Shown here piece by piece: positions 16,377 through 24,605 of a stretch of DNA of 39,174 nt. Source of the DNA: JANRKF01 sp033763575 (lineage in GTDB: Bacteria > Pseudomonadota > Alphaproteobacteria > Rickettsiales > SXRF01); the NCBI GenBank assembly GCA_033763575.1, contig JANRKF010000018.1, positions 1-39,174 on the forward strand. Direction: 5' to 3'. Both the position numbers and the translations under genes were made by a program. Within the stretch, counting starts at the first letter, position 1. Every line of letters begins with the position of its first letter. The notes beneath the pieces were generated by a model, which was not told the origin of the DNA, ran no database searches, and saw only the letters and a list, made by a program, of their open reading frames with translations.

Positions 16377-16865
16377 ATGGATATCAACCCCAAACCCGCC
16401 ACCGCGCCGCCAAAATTCCTCGTATGCGTCGACCAGCATGAAGAATCGCAGGCCGCACTCCGCTTCGCCTGCCTGAAGGCGATTACACGCGGCGCAATTG
16501 TCGATATCATCCACATCCTACCGCCTGCGGACTTCCAGACGCTGGGCATCATCGCTGACCGCATGAGCGAGGAACGGCGCAGTGAGGGCGAAGCGCTGTT
16601 GCGAAAACTGAGCGAGGAAGCGCAGCGACGCTACGGCATCAGCCCCGGCCTCATTCTGCGCGAAGGCAGCGCCGGGGACGAACTGCTGAAAGTGCTGTCC
16701 GAAATGAGCGACGTGTCGGTGCTGATCGTCGGCACCGCGCACCACATGAAAGGGCGCGGAAAACTCGCATCATGGCTTGCCCAGCAACTCGGCCAGAAAT
16801 TATTTATTCCGCTGCTGATGGTGCCGGGGAATCTGACGGAAGACCAGATACGGGTGCTGATGTAG
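16377..16865 (+). CDS. Universal stress protein (UspA family)
   Basis: A 162-aa USP-fold protein. FLVCVDQHEESQAALRFACL is the typical first strand and helix, and SVLIVGTAHHMKGRGKLASW near the end matches the USP nucleotide loop region in part. The clear G-x2-G-x9-G-S/T ATP motif is not seen, so it may be the non-ATP-binding type. I start at 16377, where AGGAG sits 5 nt upstream. The last 62 bp overlap the convergent RDD gene. Confidence 0.88.
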   Translation: MDINPKPATAPPKFLVCVDQHEESQAALRFACLKAITRGAIVDIIHILPPADFQTLGIIADRMSEERRSEGEALLRKLSEEAQRRYGISPGLILREGSAGDELLKVLSEMSDVSVLIVGTAHHMKGRGKLASWLAQQLGQKLFIPLLMVPGNLTEDQIRVLM

Positions 16866-17457
16866 CCGTGGTTTTCACCACCAGCGTTCCGGCGAATAAA
16901 TCATGCCAGCCGCGGCGTTTGCGGTCGATGCCGATCCAGAAAAACCCGAGCCCGAGCGGCACGGCGGAAATAAAATAACCAAGCGCACGCAGGATGCCCT
17001 GCCCCGGCCGCAGCGGCCCGCCGGTTTTCGCATCGATAACTTTCAGGCGGCACAGCATTTTTCCCGGCGTCGCCGACCAGTAGTGCCAGCAGAGCACCGT
17101 ATAAACGCCCCACACAAGCATCTGCCAGCGAAGATTATCGGCCCAGCGGTCGAAAAATCCACTCGATTGCATCTCGTTCAGGAATGCGCGCAAGGCATCG
17201 CCGCTTTGCGTTTCCTGTCCGGCGCGGGTGGCAATCTCCTGAATGGAGATCGTCGGCATGCCATAAATTTTGATATAGATGAAATCCACCAGCGGCGCGA
17301 TGAGCGCGGTGATGAGGAGAGAATCGAGCGAGGCGGCGATCATCCGGCGGTTGAACGTGCCGTGGCGTTTTTCCTCTTCGCTTATTTTGCGCGGCCGCAG
17401 CAATGCAAACCGCACAAACTTCTCAGGATCAAGTTTCAACCGTTCGAATGCTACCAT
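16804..17457 (-). CDS. RDD family membrane protein
   Basis: A 217-aa protein with the RDD signature: RRMIAASLDSLLITALIAPL at the first helix, then helices around VYTVLCWHYW and ALGYFISAVPLGLGFFWIGI, ATPGKMLCRLKVID, and the closing DRKRRGWHDLFAGT. RDD proteins are poorly understood; some act in ion homeostasis. The gene follows bioD on the same strand. The start at 17457 overlaps the bioD stop by 7 bp; ATG 17469, with GGCGGA upstream, is an equally possible start. The alanine- and proline-rich last 20 residues overlap the convergent stress-protein gene. Confidence 0.87.
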   Translation of the reverse strand: MVAFERLKLDPEKFVRFALLRPRKISEEEKRHGTFNRRMIAASLDSLLITALIAPLVDFIYIKIYGMPTISIQEIATRAGQETQSGDALRAFLNEMQSSGFFDRWADNLRWQMLVWGVYTVLCWHYWSATPGKMLCRLKVIDAKTGGPLRPGQGILRALGYFISAVPLGLGFFWIGIDRKRRGWHDLFAGTLVVKTTATSAPVSGLPSDSPAPSAAE

Positions 17458-18131
17458 GACAGCGCCCATGTCAGATCCGCCGTGCGCTCCCATAATTTTT
17501 CTTCCCCGGCCACACGCGGCAACGGCGCAATACAATTGGCGCTGGGGAAAAATTTCTTCAGCTCAGTAACCGTATCCTGCAAACTCAGTGCGCTTTTCGC
17601 ACTCTCGCTCACCACCACCGCCTGCACCGGAATGCCGCGGGCGCGCAGCACTTCACCGGCAGTCAGGGCGTGGCTGATCGCACCGAGATAAGTACCCGCC
17701 ACCACAATCGCCGGGCAGGCAAGCGCCTGCATCCAGTCGAGCATCGTATGCATATCGGTGAGCGGTGCCATCACCCCGCCCACCCCTTCAATCAACGTAA
17801 TTTCGCTGGCGCGCTCCTGGTTGCAAAACTTCATCACCTCGTCAAAAACAACCTCGCGGCCCTCCTGCGCGGCCGATATATTCGGCGCAAACGGCGCCTT
17901 GAACCGCCATGGCGACACTGTTTGAACCGTCGCCGGATTTACCGGCAGCCCCATGCTCTGCAGCAGGAATGCCGTGTCGCTGCCCATATCGCCGTCGACA
18001 TAGCCGGTGATGGCGGGCTTGATTACGCTGACGGTTTTACCTTTTGTGCGCAACTGATAGGCCAGCGATGCCGTAACCAATGTTTTCCCGACACCGGTGC
18101 CGGAAGACGTAATAAAAAATTTCTGGCTCAT
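17451..18131 (-). CDS. bioD: Dethiobiotin synthetase
   Basis: A 226-aa ATP-dependent ligase that closes the ureido ring of dethiobiotin from DAPA and CO2. The P-loop SSGTGVGKT (9-17) and IEGVGGVMAPL are diagnostic. It is fourth in the minus-strand biotin operon bioF-bioH-bioC-bioD; its ATG overlaps the bioC stop (ATGA). Length is normal. Confidence 0.95.
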   Translation of the reverse strand: MSQKFFITSSGTGVGKTLVTASLAYQLRTKGKTVSVIKPAITGYVDGDMGSDTAFLLQSMGLPVNPATVQTVSPWRFKAPFAPNISAAQEGREVVFDEVMKFCNQERASEITLIEGVGGVMAPLTDMHTMLDWMQALACPAIVVAGTYLGAISHALTAGEVLRARGIPVQAVVVSESAKSALSLQDTVTELKKFFPSANCIAPLPRVAGEEKLWERTADLTWALSW

Positions 18132-18886
18132 ATTTTCTTCCTTGCAACCACCATATGCACCTCCCAGCGCGCAGGAATCCCTTGCGCCGTCTTACCGTAA
18201 TATCCCGCCACCTCACGCAGCTTGCGCAGTGTCAGCAGCCCGCGTGGACGGTCGATGCGTTTATTATGCGCCCCAATATCGCGCAAAGAAAGGCATAAAT
18301 CCAGCACATCGTCATAAAATTCGACGCGGGTTTCATGCTGTTCGGATACGATCTCAAACCCGTTATTCCTGATGGACCGGGTAAGCGTTTGTGGTGCGGT
18401 AAAATCGCTGGTGCGGTGCATTTCGCCTGCCGCGGCAAAGGCGTTTGAAAGCTCGTCGAGCGTGCCTTCGGTGAAGGTCGAAATCGCGAGCACGCCCTCA
18501 GGTTTTATCACGCGAAAACTCTCGGCAAAAAATCGTTCCGGTTGTGTAATCCATTGCAGCATCAGGTTGGACGCCACCGCATCGACCGCAGTATCCCTCA
18601 CGGGAAGCTGTTCGGCGGTCGCATGCACCACCGGCAATCGCTTTTTCATCGCCTCGCGGCACATGCCGAATGCCGCATCGAGCGCAATTGCCCGCATGGG
18701 CCATTGTTGCGTTACATCGCCCGTCCCCGCACCGACATCGAGCAGCAAGCCGCCGGCGGGCAAGAAAGGGGAGGCATGGCGAATCAAGGCCGCGCCAATT
18801 TTTGCCTGCAACGCCGCATATGCAGCGTATACAGGTGCCGCACGGCTAAAATCACCTGAGATACGGGCGCGCTCAAACATCGGCAT
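18128..18886 (-). CDS. bioC: Malonyl-ACP O-methyltransferase
   Basis: A 252-aa SAM methyltransferase that starts pimelate synthesis by methylating malonyl-ACP. The SAM loop is LLLDVGAGTGDVTQ (47-60), and the N-terminal ISGDFSRAAPVYAAYAALQ is typical of BioC. The start overlaps the bioH coding end by 14 bp (ATG 18886; ATG 18880 also possible). With the adjacent BioH-type esterase, the cell can make pimeloyl-ACP by the E. coli route. Confidence 0.9.
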   Translation of the reverse strand: MPMFERARISGDFSRAAPVYAAYAALQAKIGAALIRHASPFLPAGGLLLDVGAGTGDVTQQWPMRAIALDAAFGMCREAMKKRLPVVHATAEQLPVRDTAVDAVASNLMLQWITQPERFFAESFRVIKPEGVLAISTFTEGTLDELSNAFAAAGEMHRTSDFTAPQTLTRSIRNNGFEIVSEQHETRVEFYDDVLDLCLSLRDIGAHNKRIDRPRGLLTLRKLREVAGYYGKTAQGIPARWEVHMVVARKKI

Positions 18887-19538
18887 GCTCCGCGATCAAC
18901 CCTTTCAAACGCTCTGCATCATGCAGGTGCGGCGCATGTCCGCAATGCTCCCACTGCTCGACACGCGCATGGGGAAGTCGCTGCGCCATGCGGATAGACT
19001 GTGCGGCGCCCACTACCTTATCCAGCGTGCCATGCACCAACAGCGTGCGCGGAAAAGCGCTGAAATCCAGCGCATCGCAGCTAAATCCTTCCAGCAGATG
19101 CAGCCAGCGCAGCCAGTCTTTTCTGAGTACCGCTTCCTTGTCGAACATTGCGAGCTGGTCGGCGATACAGACCGACTTGGCATCTTCATAATGAATGAGT
19201 TCCCATGCTTTGTGCAGGGTACGCTGCGGATTGGCCCGATAGTTGGCGGAGAATTTCTCGAACGTTTCGCGGCCCACGGTGCTGCTATCGACAAATTGAT
19301 ACGGCGTTGCAATCAATACCAGTTGGGCGGGACGCACTGCGCCTTCCGCCACCGCACGCACGGCAAGCTGCCCACCGAGCGACCAGCCGATGACGCGCTC
19401 CGGCTGGGCGCTCGCGATCATGCGTATCGCCTCCGCTGCGTTCGCCGCATGGGCATAATCGACCGCCATCGAACCGGGCGCAAGGTGAGCCAGCGCGTCA
19501 TGCGGCTGCCCCCAGCCACTCAACGTGATGGTGCACAT
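18873..19538 (-). CDS. bioH: Pimeloyl-ACP methyl ester esterase, BioH-like alpha/beta hydrolase
   Basis: A 221-aa alpha/beta hydrolase with nucleophile S53 in GWSLGG (51-56), acid D173 (HGTLDKVV) and H201 (HCGHAPHLHD). GWSLGG and the position between bioF and bioC point to BioH, which removes the methyl group from pimeloyl-ACP methyl ester. It is shorter at the N-terminus than E. coli BioH: the usual HGWG is represented by SGWG (7-10). Its ATG overlaps the bioF end by 19 bp. BioG-type enzymes are an alternative label for the same role. Confidence 0.82.
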   Translation of the reverse strand: MCTITLSGWGQPHDALAHLAPGSMAVDYAHAANAAEAIRMIASAQPERVIGWSLGGQLAVRAVAEGAVRPAQLVLIATPYQFVDSSTVGRETFEKFSANYRANPQRTLHKAWELIHYEDAKSVCIADQLAMFDKEAVLRKDWLRWLHLLEGFSCDALDFSAFPRTLLVHGTLDKVVGAAQSIRMAQRLPHARVEQWEHCGHAPHLHDAERLKGLIAEHADV

Positions 19539-20656
19539 ACGAATCCATTTTCCAGAAGCAATGCCGCCACTTTTTCGATCTGCTCACGCGTGTGCAGCGC
19601 GGAGAAGGCAAAGCGCAGCCGCGCCGTATTTTCCGGCACCGTCGGCGGGCGAATCGCCGCGACATAATAACCGTGCGATGCCAGAAATTCTGATGCTGCC
19701 AGCGCCTTCTCGCTCTCCTCCAGGATCACCGGCACAATCGCGCTTTCAGCTTCTTTGATGCCCAGCAGCTGCGTAAAATAAATCGCATTGGCAAACGGCC
19801 TGGCACATAGTTCCGCATCGTTTTCCAGTAGCTCCATCGCCGCGATCGCCGCTGCGATTGCCGCCGGTGGCAGGCCGGTCGAATAGATGACGCTGCGCGC
19901 CGCCGTCTGCAAATATTCGACCAGCGTCCTGCTGCCGCAGACATAACCGCCATAGCTTCCGAGTGTTTTCGACAAGGTTCCCATTTGTATCCCTGCCCGC
20001 TCTGGCTGCGCGGTGACGAACATGCCATGTGCATCATCGCTCATCACCCATGCATCAAACTCCTGCGCCAGCTCTTTCAATTCCGCCATCGGTGCGCGGT
20101 CGCCATCCATCGAGAACACCGTTTCGGTAAGAATCAGGCAATGCTGGTGCTCGGCGCGATTCGCCTCCAGCAGCAGGCGCAGATGCGCCATATTATTATG
20201 CGCGAAACGCAAGGTGGTGGCATCGGATAGTTTCGCCGCATCGATCATGCAGGCATGGATAACTTTATCGGCGAGGATCAGGTCATTCTTGCCCATAAGC
20301 GCTGGAATGACACCGAGATTCGCCAGATAGCCGCTGCCGAATATGAGCGCCGCCTCCGTGCCTTTGGCGCGCGCGAGCCGGGCTTCCAGTTCCCCGTATA
20401 AAGGGTGATTGCCGGAAACCAGCCGCGACGCCCCTGCCCCCGTACCGTATTTTTTGGACGCCTCGATTGCCGCTTCGATCACGTGCGGATGCTGCGAAAG
20501 CCCGAAATAATCGTTGCAACTGAAGGATAGAAGCCGTTTCCCGCCGCGCTTTATGAACACGCCATCCTCGCGCCTGCTCTCCATAAGCGAGCGTTTCTGC
20601 CCCTTGGCATGAAGAAGGGTGATTTTTTCCGATAAAATGTCGTCTAGTGCTGGCAT
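19520..20656 (-). CDS. bioF: 8-amino-7-oxononanoate synthase
   Basis: A 378-aa PLP enzyme joining pimeloyl-ACP and alanine. SFSCNDYFGLSQHP, GTGAGASRLVSGNHPLYGEL and the PLP lysine K230 (MGTLSKTLGSYGGY) are classic BioF motifs. I start at MPALDD (20656); a longer frame would run into bioB on the other strand. No clear Shine-Dalgarno sequence is visible, so the message may have a very short leader. It is the first gene of the minus-strand biotin operon and is divergent from bioB with 48 bp between starts. Confidence 0.94.
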   Translation of the reverse strand: MPALDDILSEKITLLHAKGQKRSLMESRREDGVFIKRGGKRLLSFSCNDYFGLSQHPHVIEAAIEASKKYGTGAGASRLVSGNHPLYGELEARLARAKGTEAALIFGSGYLANLGVIPALMGKNDLILADKVIHACMIDAAKLSDATTLRFAHNNMAHLRLLLEANRAEHQHCLILTETVFSMDGDRAPMAELKELAQEFDAWVMSDDAHGMFVTAQPERAGIQMGTLSKTLGSYGGYVCGSRTLVEYLQTAARSVIYSTGLPPAAIAAAIAAMELLENDAELCARPFANAIYFTQLLGIKEAESAIVPVILEESEKALAASEFLASHGYYVAAIRPPTVPENTARLRFAFSALHTREQIEKVAALLLENGFVCAPSR

Positions 20657-20704
20657 TGGAGGAAGTTGTCGGTTAAAAAGGGAGCATAATCCAAGGGACT
20701 TACT
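20657..20704. promoter_or_regulatory. Divergent bioF/bioB promoter region
   Basis: These 48 bp must hold at least part of the start signals for both biotin operons. AAGGGA at 20693-20698 is the bioB ribosome site. A CATAAT at 20685-20690 could be a -10 for bioB, but no matching -35 at normal spacing is seen. I looked for a BioR-type TTAT-xx-ATAA box and a BirA-type TTGT...ACAA operator and found neither, so control of this locus is not evident. Confidence 0.5.
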
Positions 20705-21685
20705 ATGCAAACAAATATCCGTCATAACTGGCAGCAGGCTGAAGTATTGGAGCTTTTTGCCCTGCCGTTCAACGATTTGCTGTTTCGTGCCGCGAGCGTC
20801 CACCGCGAGCATTTCGATGCGAATAAGGTGCAGGTATCGACATTATGTTCGATCAAAACCGGCGGCTGCGCGGAAGATTGCGCCTATTGCCCGCAAAGCG
20901 CTGAGTTCGACACCGGCGTGAAAGCGCAGAAATTGATGGAAGTCGATGCCGTGCTGGCGAATGCCAGAAAAGCCAAGGAAGCTGGGGCTTCGCGCTTCTG
21001 CATGGGGGCGGCGTGGCGTTCGCCGAAAGACCGTGATATGGATAATGTGATTGCGATGATCAGGGGCGTAAAAGCGCTGGGCCTCGAATCATGCGCCACG
21101 CTGGGCATGCTCACCCCCGCTCAGGCAGGAAAACTCATAGAGGCGGGCCTTGATTATTACAACCATAATCTTGATACCAGCCCGGAATATTACGGCGAAA
21201 TCATCACCACCCGCACCTATCAGGAGCGGCTCGATACACTTGAAAATGTCCGCGAGGCGGGCATGAATGTCTGCTGCGGCGGCATCGTCGGCATGGGCGA
21301 ATCGACGGGAGACCGTGCGTCGTTTCTCATCCAGCTCGCCAACCTGCCGAAGCATCCGGAGTCTGTGCCGATCAATATGCTGGTGCAGGTCGAAGGCACC
21401 AAACTTTACGGGCGCGAAGGCGTCGACCCTATCGATTTCGTGCGCACCATCGCGGTGGCGCGGATTATGATGCCCGCCTCGTTCGTGCGGCTTTCCGCCG
21501 GGCGCGAGGAGATGAGCGAGGAGATGCAGGCGTTGTGTTTCTTCGCCGGGGCGAATTCCATTTTCTACGGAGAGAAACTCCTCACCACCGCCAATCCGGA
21601 GGCCGATAAAGACCGCACGCTCTTTACAAAACTTGGGCTCACACCGCTGGATATCGCGCAAGAATCATTGGCAGATGTCGCATGA
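20705..21685 (+). CDS. bioB: Biotin synthase
   Basis: A 326-aa radical SAM enzyme that inserts sulfur into dethiobiotin. The SAM cluster motif is C55, C59, C62 (GCAEDCAYCPQS). Cysteines in SRFCMGAAWR, ESCATLGML and MNVCCGGIVGMGES belong to the regions around the auxiliary [2Fe-2S] cluster, and VRLSAGR carries its arginine ligand. An AAGGGA lies 7 nt before the ATG. The stop overlaps the next ATG (ATGA). Confidence 0.97.
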   Translation: MQTNIRHNWQQAEVLELFALPFNDLLFRAASVHREHFDANKVQVSTLCSIKTGGCAEDCAYCPQSAEFDTGVKAQKLMEVDAVLANARKAKEAGASRFCMGAAWRSPKDRDMDNVIAMIRGVKALGLESCATLGMLTPAQAGKLIEAGLDYYNHNLDTSPEYYGEIITTRTYQERLDTLENVREAGMNVCCGGIVGMGESTGDRASFLIQLANLPKHPESVPINMLVQVEGTKLYGREGVDPIDFVRTIAVARIMMPASFVRLSAGREEMSEEMQALCFFAGANSIFYGEKLLTTANPEADKDRTLFTKLGLTPLDIAQESLADVA

Positions 21686-21831
21686 ATTCACTCACCACCT
21701 TATTACTCATCCTGCTGCTGGTCGATTCGATATGGGTCATTTACGCCGCCGCTAAAAAGAAATGGGTGATGGTCGCGGTGTGTTTCGCCATCGGCGCGGT
21801 GCTTGACATACTGCTCCTGCATAATGCCTGA
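21682..21831 (+). CDS. 49-aa membrane protein inside the biotin operon
   Basis: Two hydrophobic helices (TTLLLILLLVDSIWVIYAA and VAVCFAIGAVLDILLL) are joined by a short basic loop KKKW, which predicts a hairpin in the membrane with the loop on the cytoplasmic side. The ATG sits inside the bioB stop (ATGA) and the end overlaps the bioA start by 8 bp. This interlocking and the clean open frame support a real gene. I do not recognise a family. It could aid biotin or precursor transport or anchor a complex, but nothing in the sequence shows this. Confidence 0.7.
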   Translation: MNSLTTLLLILLLVDSIWVIYAAAKKKWVMVAVCFAIGAVLDILLLHNA

Positions 21832-23074
21832 GAACGCAGCCGCCCTCCCTCACCTCTGGCTGCCTTATTGCCAAATGCAGACGGCGGTGATGCCACAGCG
21901 CGTCACCCGCACCGAAGGCTGCAAAATAATTCTCGAAGATGGCCGCACGCTCATCGACGGCGTGTCTTCATGGTGGAGCGCCTGTCACGGTTACAACCAT
22001 CCGCACATCGTTTCCGAGATGCAAAAACAGTTGCAGCAGATGCCGCATGTGATGATGGGCGGGCTGGTGCACGAACCGGCGCTGCGGCTTGCCAGGCGGC
22101 TGGCCGACATCACGCCGGAAGGACTCACCCGCGTATTTTTTTCCGATTCCGGATCCACCGCCGTCGAAGTGGCGCTCAAGATGGCGCTGCAATATCAGCG
22201 GCTCAAACACAAGCCGCACAAGGATCGCTTCCTGTGTTTTCATGACGGTTATCATGGCGACACGCTGGGCGCGATGTCGGTGTCCGACCCGGAGCGCGGC
22301 ATGCATAAGGCGTTCAAAAATTCCGTGATTAAACAGTTCGTGGTCGATATCCCCAGCGGTGAATATAGCTTTGCCGAGTTCGAGGACCTGCTGAAAAGTT
22401 TCGCGGGAAGCATCGCCGGACTCATCATCGAACCGCTGGTGCAGGGCGCGGGCGGCATGAAATTCCACTCGGTGGATGTGCTCGCGGAAATCCACCGCCT
22501 GTGCAAAAAATATGATGTGCTGTTTATTGCCGATGAAATCGCCACCGGATTTTACCGCACCGGCAGCCGCTTCGCCTGCGACGAAGCCGGCATCGCGCCG
22601 GATATTTTATGCCTCGGCAAAGCATTGACCGGCGGTGCGATCGGCATGGGCGCGACCATCACCAGCGAGGAAATTTTCTCCGCCTTTTTGAGCGACGATA
22701 AAAACGATGCCTTCATGCACGGGCCGACGTTCATGGGCAATGCGCTGGCATGCGCCGCGGCCAATGCCTCGCTCGATTTATTTGAAAAAGAAGATTATGC
22801 TGCGCGTGTTGAAGCCATTGAAGCGCAGCTTGCGGAAGAACTCAGCCCCTGCGAGGGGCTGCCGGGCGTGGTCGATGTGCGGGTAAAGGGTGCCATCGGC
22901 GTGGTGCAGATGGCCCCGGAAATTGATGTGCTGGCGCTTCGCTCCAAATTTCTTGAGCAGAATGTCTGGATCCGCCCCTTCGGCGATATCGTCTACCTCG
23001 CCCCGCCACTGGTGATTACCAAGGAAGAATTGTCAATATTGACGGAAGCGATAAAAAAAGTACTGAGTCCCTAA
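21824..23074 (+). CDS. bioA: Adenosylmethionine-8-amino-7-oxononanoate aminotransferase
   Basis: A 416-aa class III aminotransferase that makes DAPA using SAM as amino donor. LIDGVSSWWSACHGYNHP, the FFSDSGSTAVEVALKM loop, IADEIATGFYRTG and the PLP lysine K266 (CLGKALTGG) are BioA hallmarks. I start at MPENAAALPHLWLPY (21824), overlapping the 49-aa gene; an upstream TTG at 21803 is in frame but inside that gene. It ends 7 bp before a long hairpin element. Confidence 0.95.
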   Translation: MPENAAALPHLWLPYCQMQTAVMPQRVTRTEGCKIILEDGRTLIDGVSSWWSACHGYNHPHIVSEMQKQLQQMPHVMMGGLVHEPALRLARRLADITPEGLTRVFFSDSGSTAVEVALKMALQYQRLKHKPHKDRFLCFHDGYHGDTLGAMSVSDPERGMHKAFKNSVIKQFVVDIPSGEYSFAEFEDLLKSFAGSIAGLIIEPLVQGAGGMKFHSVDVLAEIHRLCKKYDVLFIADEIATGFYRTGSRFACDEAGIAPDILCLGKALTGGAIGMGATITSEEIFSAFLSDDKNDAFMHGPTFMGNALACAAANASLDLFEKEDYAARVEAIEAQLAEELSPCEGLPGVVDVRVKGAIGVVQMAPEIDVLALRSKFLEQNVWIRPFGDIVYLAPPLVITKEELSILTEAIKKVLSP

Positions 23075-23081
23075 CCAAGCC

Positions 23082-23203
23082 ACATCGCGTCAGAATGAGT
23101 CGGATGCGAAGGCTGGTCGAGAACCAGAGCGCAAGTGTACATTTAGTACATGCGCACCGGAAGCGCAGGCCAGCCAAGCAAGCCGACCATTATCACGCGA
23201 TGT
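23082..23203. repeat. Long hairpin element between convergent genes, copy 2
   Basis: A 122-bp imperfect palindrome with outer arms acatcgcgt / acgcgatgt, middle arms around ggctggtc / ggccagcc and a core gcgcaagtgtacatttagtac. It fills the space between bioA and the convergent 455-aa gene. The core (g-t-a-c-a-n4-g-t-a-c, flanked by g-c-g-c) resembles the element at 9494-9618, so both probably belong to one family. A terminator role is plausible. Confidence 0.8.
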
Positions 23204-24571
23204 CTAAGCCGCCTTCTTTTGCTTATTCGCGCCGGAAAAATCACCCAGATCTTCGATGATGCGTTTTTTGATGGCTTCATGGTCGCCTGCGGCAAGGCCG
23301 TAGCGGATGGCGAGCAGCGAGTAATCCTGATCGGTCAGCGTCACCGGAATCTGCACCGATTCCTGCTGCGATACCGGCAGGCCGATAACGCGGCGCACCA
23401 CATCGTTAATGCGCATTTCCTGGCGGATGGCTTCATCGATGATTTTGTTGGCAACATGCAGTTCGCAATCGATGGATTCATTGACAAAATTGCTGGGTTC
23501 TTTGTTCACGGCTTTGATCTCCTGTTTGGTATAGGGTTGTGATTGGGATTTAATAACGATGGGTGCCAGCGGCTCTTCACCGGCTTCATCTGCCGCTGCC
23601 TGCATTGCGGCTGGCATCGTGGCGGGTGCCGGAATTTCGGGTGGAATTTCAGGCACAATGTCTTCTTTCCTGGCAACAGCCTCGACAGGAAACTCCCGAA
23701 GCGCGATCGGCGCGGTCACGGCATGTTCCTGCACGTCGGGGGCTTTGATTTCTGTTTCTGCCGCTTTTGTTTCCGGGAGTCCGGCTTCCTCCGGACGCTT
23801 GCTTTCCATGGCGATCTTTTTTTCCGGCACCGGCGAAGAGACGCTCTCACCAAGCGTTGGCGATGGCTTGACGGGAGCATCGAAATGCGGCGTGTTGCCA
23901 TTAGACGCCAGCCTCACCCCACTGCGCATATTTTTTGTCAGGGATGGATGTGATACCTCGCCGACATCGCTCATGCGGCGATAAACGGTGGCGTAAATTT
24001 CGATGCGGCCATCGTCATACTGTTCGATTTCCAGCGCATGCTCATTGTTGTCACTCACCATCAGCGTGTAGGAAAAATCCATCGACGGCTGGCCGGTGAT
24101 GAGCCCGGCGCGGTGATCGCCCTTATAGAGCTGCCCCTTCACGCCATGCATCTCGCGCTTGTAATGCGGCGCGACCCAGCCTTTATATTCGGCGATCACT
24201 TCCCGGCAATCGAGATGGTTCGCATCGGCGCGCTGCACCACCGCATCGATATCGCCCTCCTGGAATATTTTGCTGCGGTCGGAACCGGCAATACGGCGCG
24301 ATACGGCGAGATATTGCTCCGAGCCATTATCGGCGACAATCATTGATGCCCCGGCATCGCGGTCCTGCGACAGCACGAACGAGGTCAGCACATCCGGACC
24401 GAATTTATAAGTGTTAATAGCGGTGACGGTGAAGCGGCGGCCGGAAAGCGTCGGCTGCGGCACAAAACCAAACACAAGGGCACTGCCCACCTGCAGTTCC
24501 TCGGTCTTTAACTTCACCTGCGCCTGAAGACGTTTAACAGGCTTCCAAAAATCTGCAATTGCCTCAAGCAT
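23204..24571 (-). CDS. Uncharacterised protein with disordered middle region
   Basis: A 455-aa protein that I cannot assign. Residues 1-205 form a beta-rich domain (for example SGRRFTVTAINTYKFGP, SYTLMVSDNNEHALEIEQYD). Residues about 215-345 are rich in Pro, Glu, Ala and Lys and look disordered. Residues 350-445 form a second, helical domain (ELHVANKIIDEAIRQEMRIN; ALTLTDQDY-like segment IPVTLTDQDYSLLAIRYGLA). No signal peptide or membrane helix is seen, so it should be cytoplasmic. A GAGGT lies upstream of the ATG at 24571. It follows smpB after 34 bp. Confidence 0.65.
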   Translation of the reverse strand: MLEAIADFWKPVKRLQAQVKLKTEELQVGSALVFGFVPQPTLSGRRFTVTAINTYKFGPDVLTSFVLSQDRDAGASMIVADNGSEQYLAVSRRIAGSDRSKIFQEGDIDAVVQRADANHLDCREVIAEYKGWVAPHYKREMHGVKGQLYKGDHRAGLITGQPSMDFSYTLMVSDNNEHALEIEQYDDGRIEIYATVYRRMSDVGEVSHPSLTKNMRSGVRLASNGNTPHFDAPVKPSPTLGESVSSPVPEKKIAMESKRPEEAGLPETKAAETEIKAPDVQEHAVTAPIALREFPVEAVARKEDIVPEIPPEIPAPATMPAAMQAAADEAGEEPLAPIVIKSQSQPYTKQEIKAVNKEPSNFVNESIDCELHVANKIIDEAIRQEMRINDVVRRVIGLPVSQQESVQIPVTLTDQDYSLLAIRYGLAAGDHEAIKKRIIEDLGDFSGANKQKKAA

Positions 24572-24605
24572 CTCGACCTCTTTACTACCCTAACGGCAAC
24601 TGCAT

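Noticed and set aside
20657..20704. BioR or BirA operator in the bioF-bioB intergenic region
   Set aside because: No TTAT-xx-ATAA palindrome and no TTGT...ACAA inverted repeat is present.
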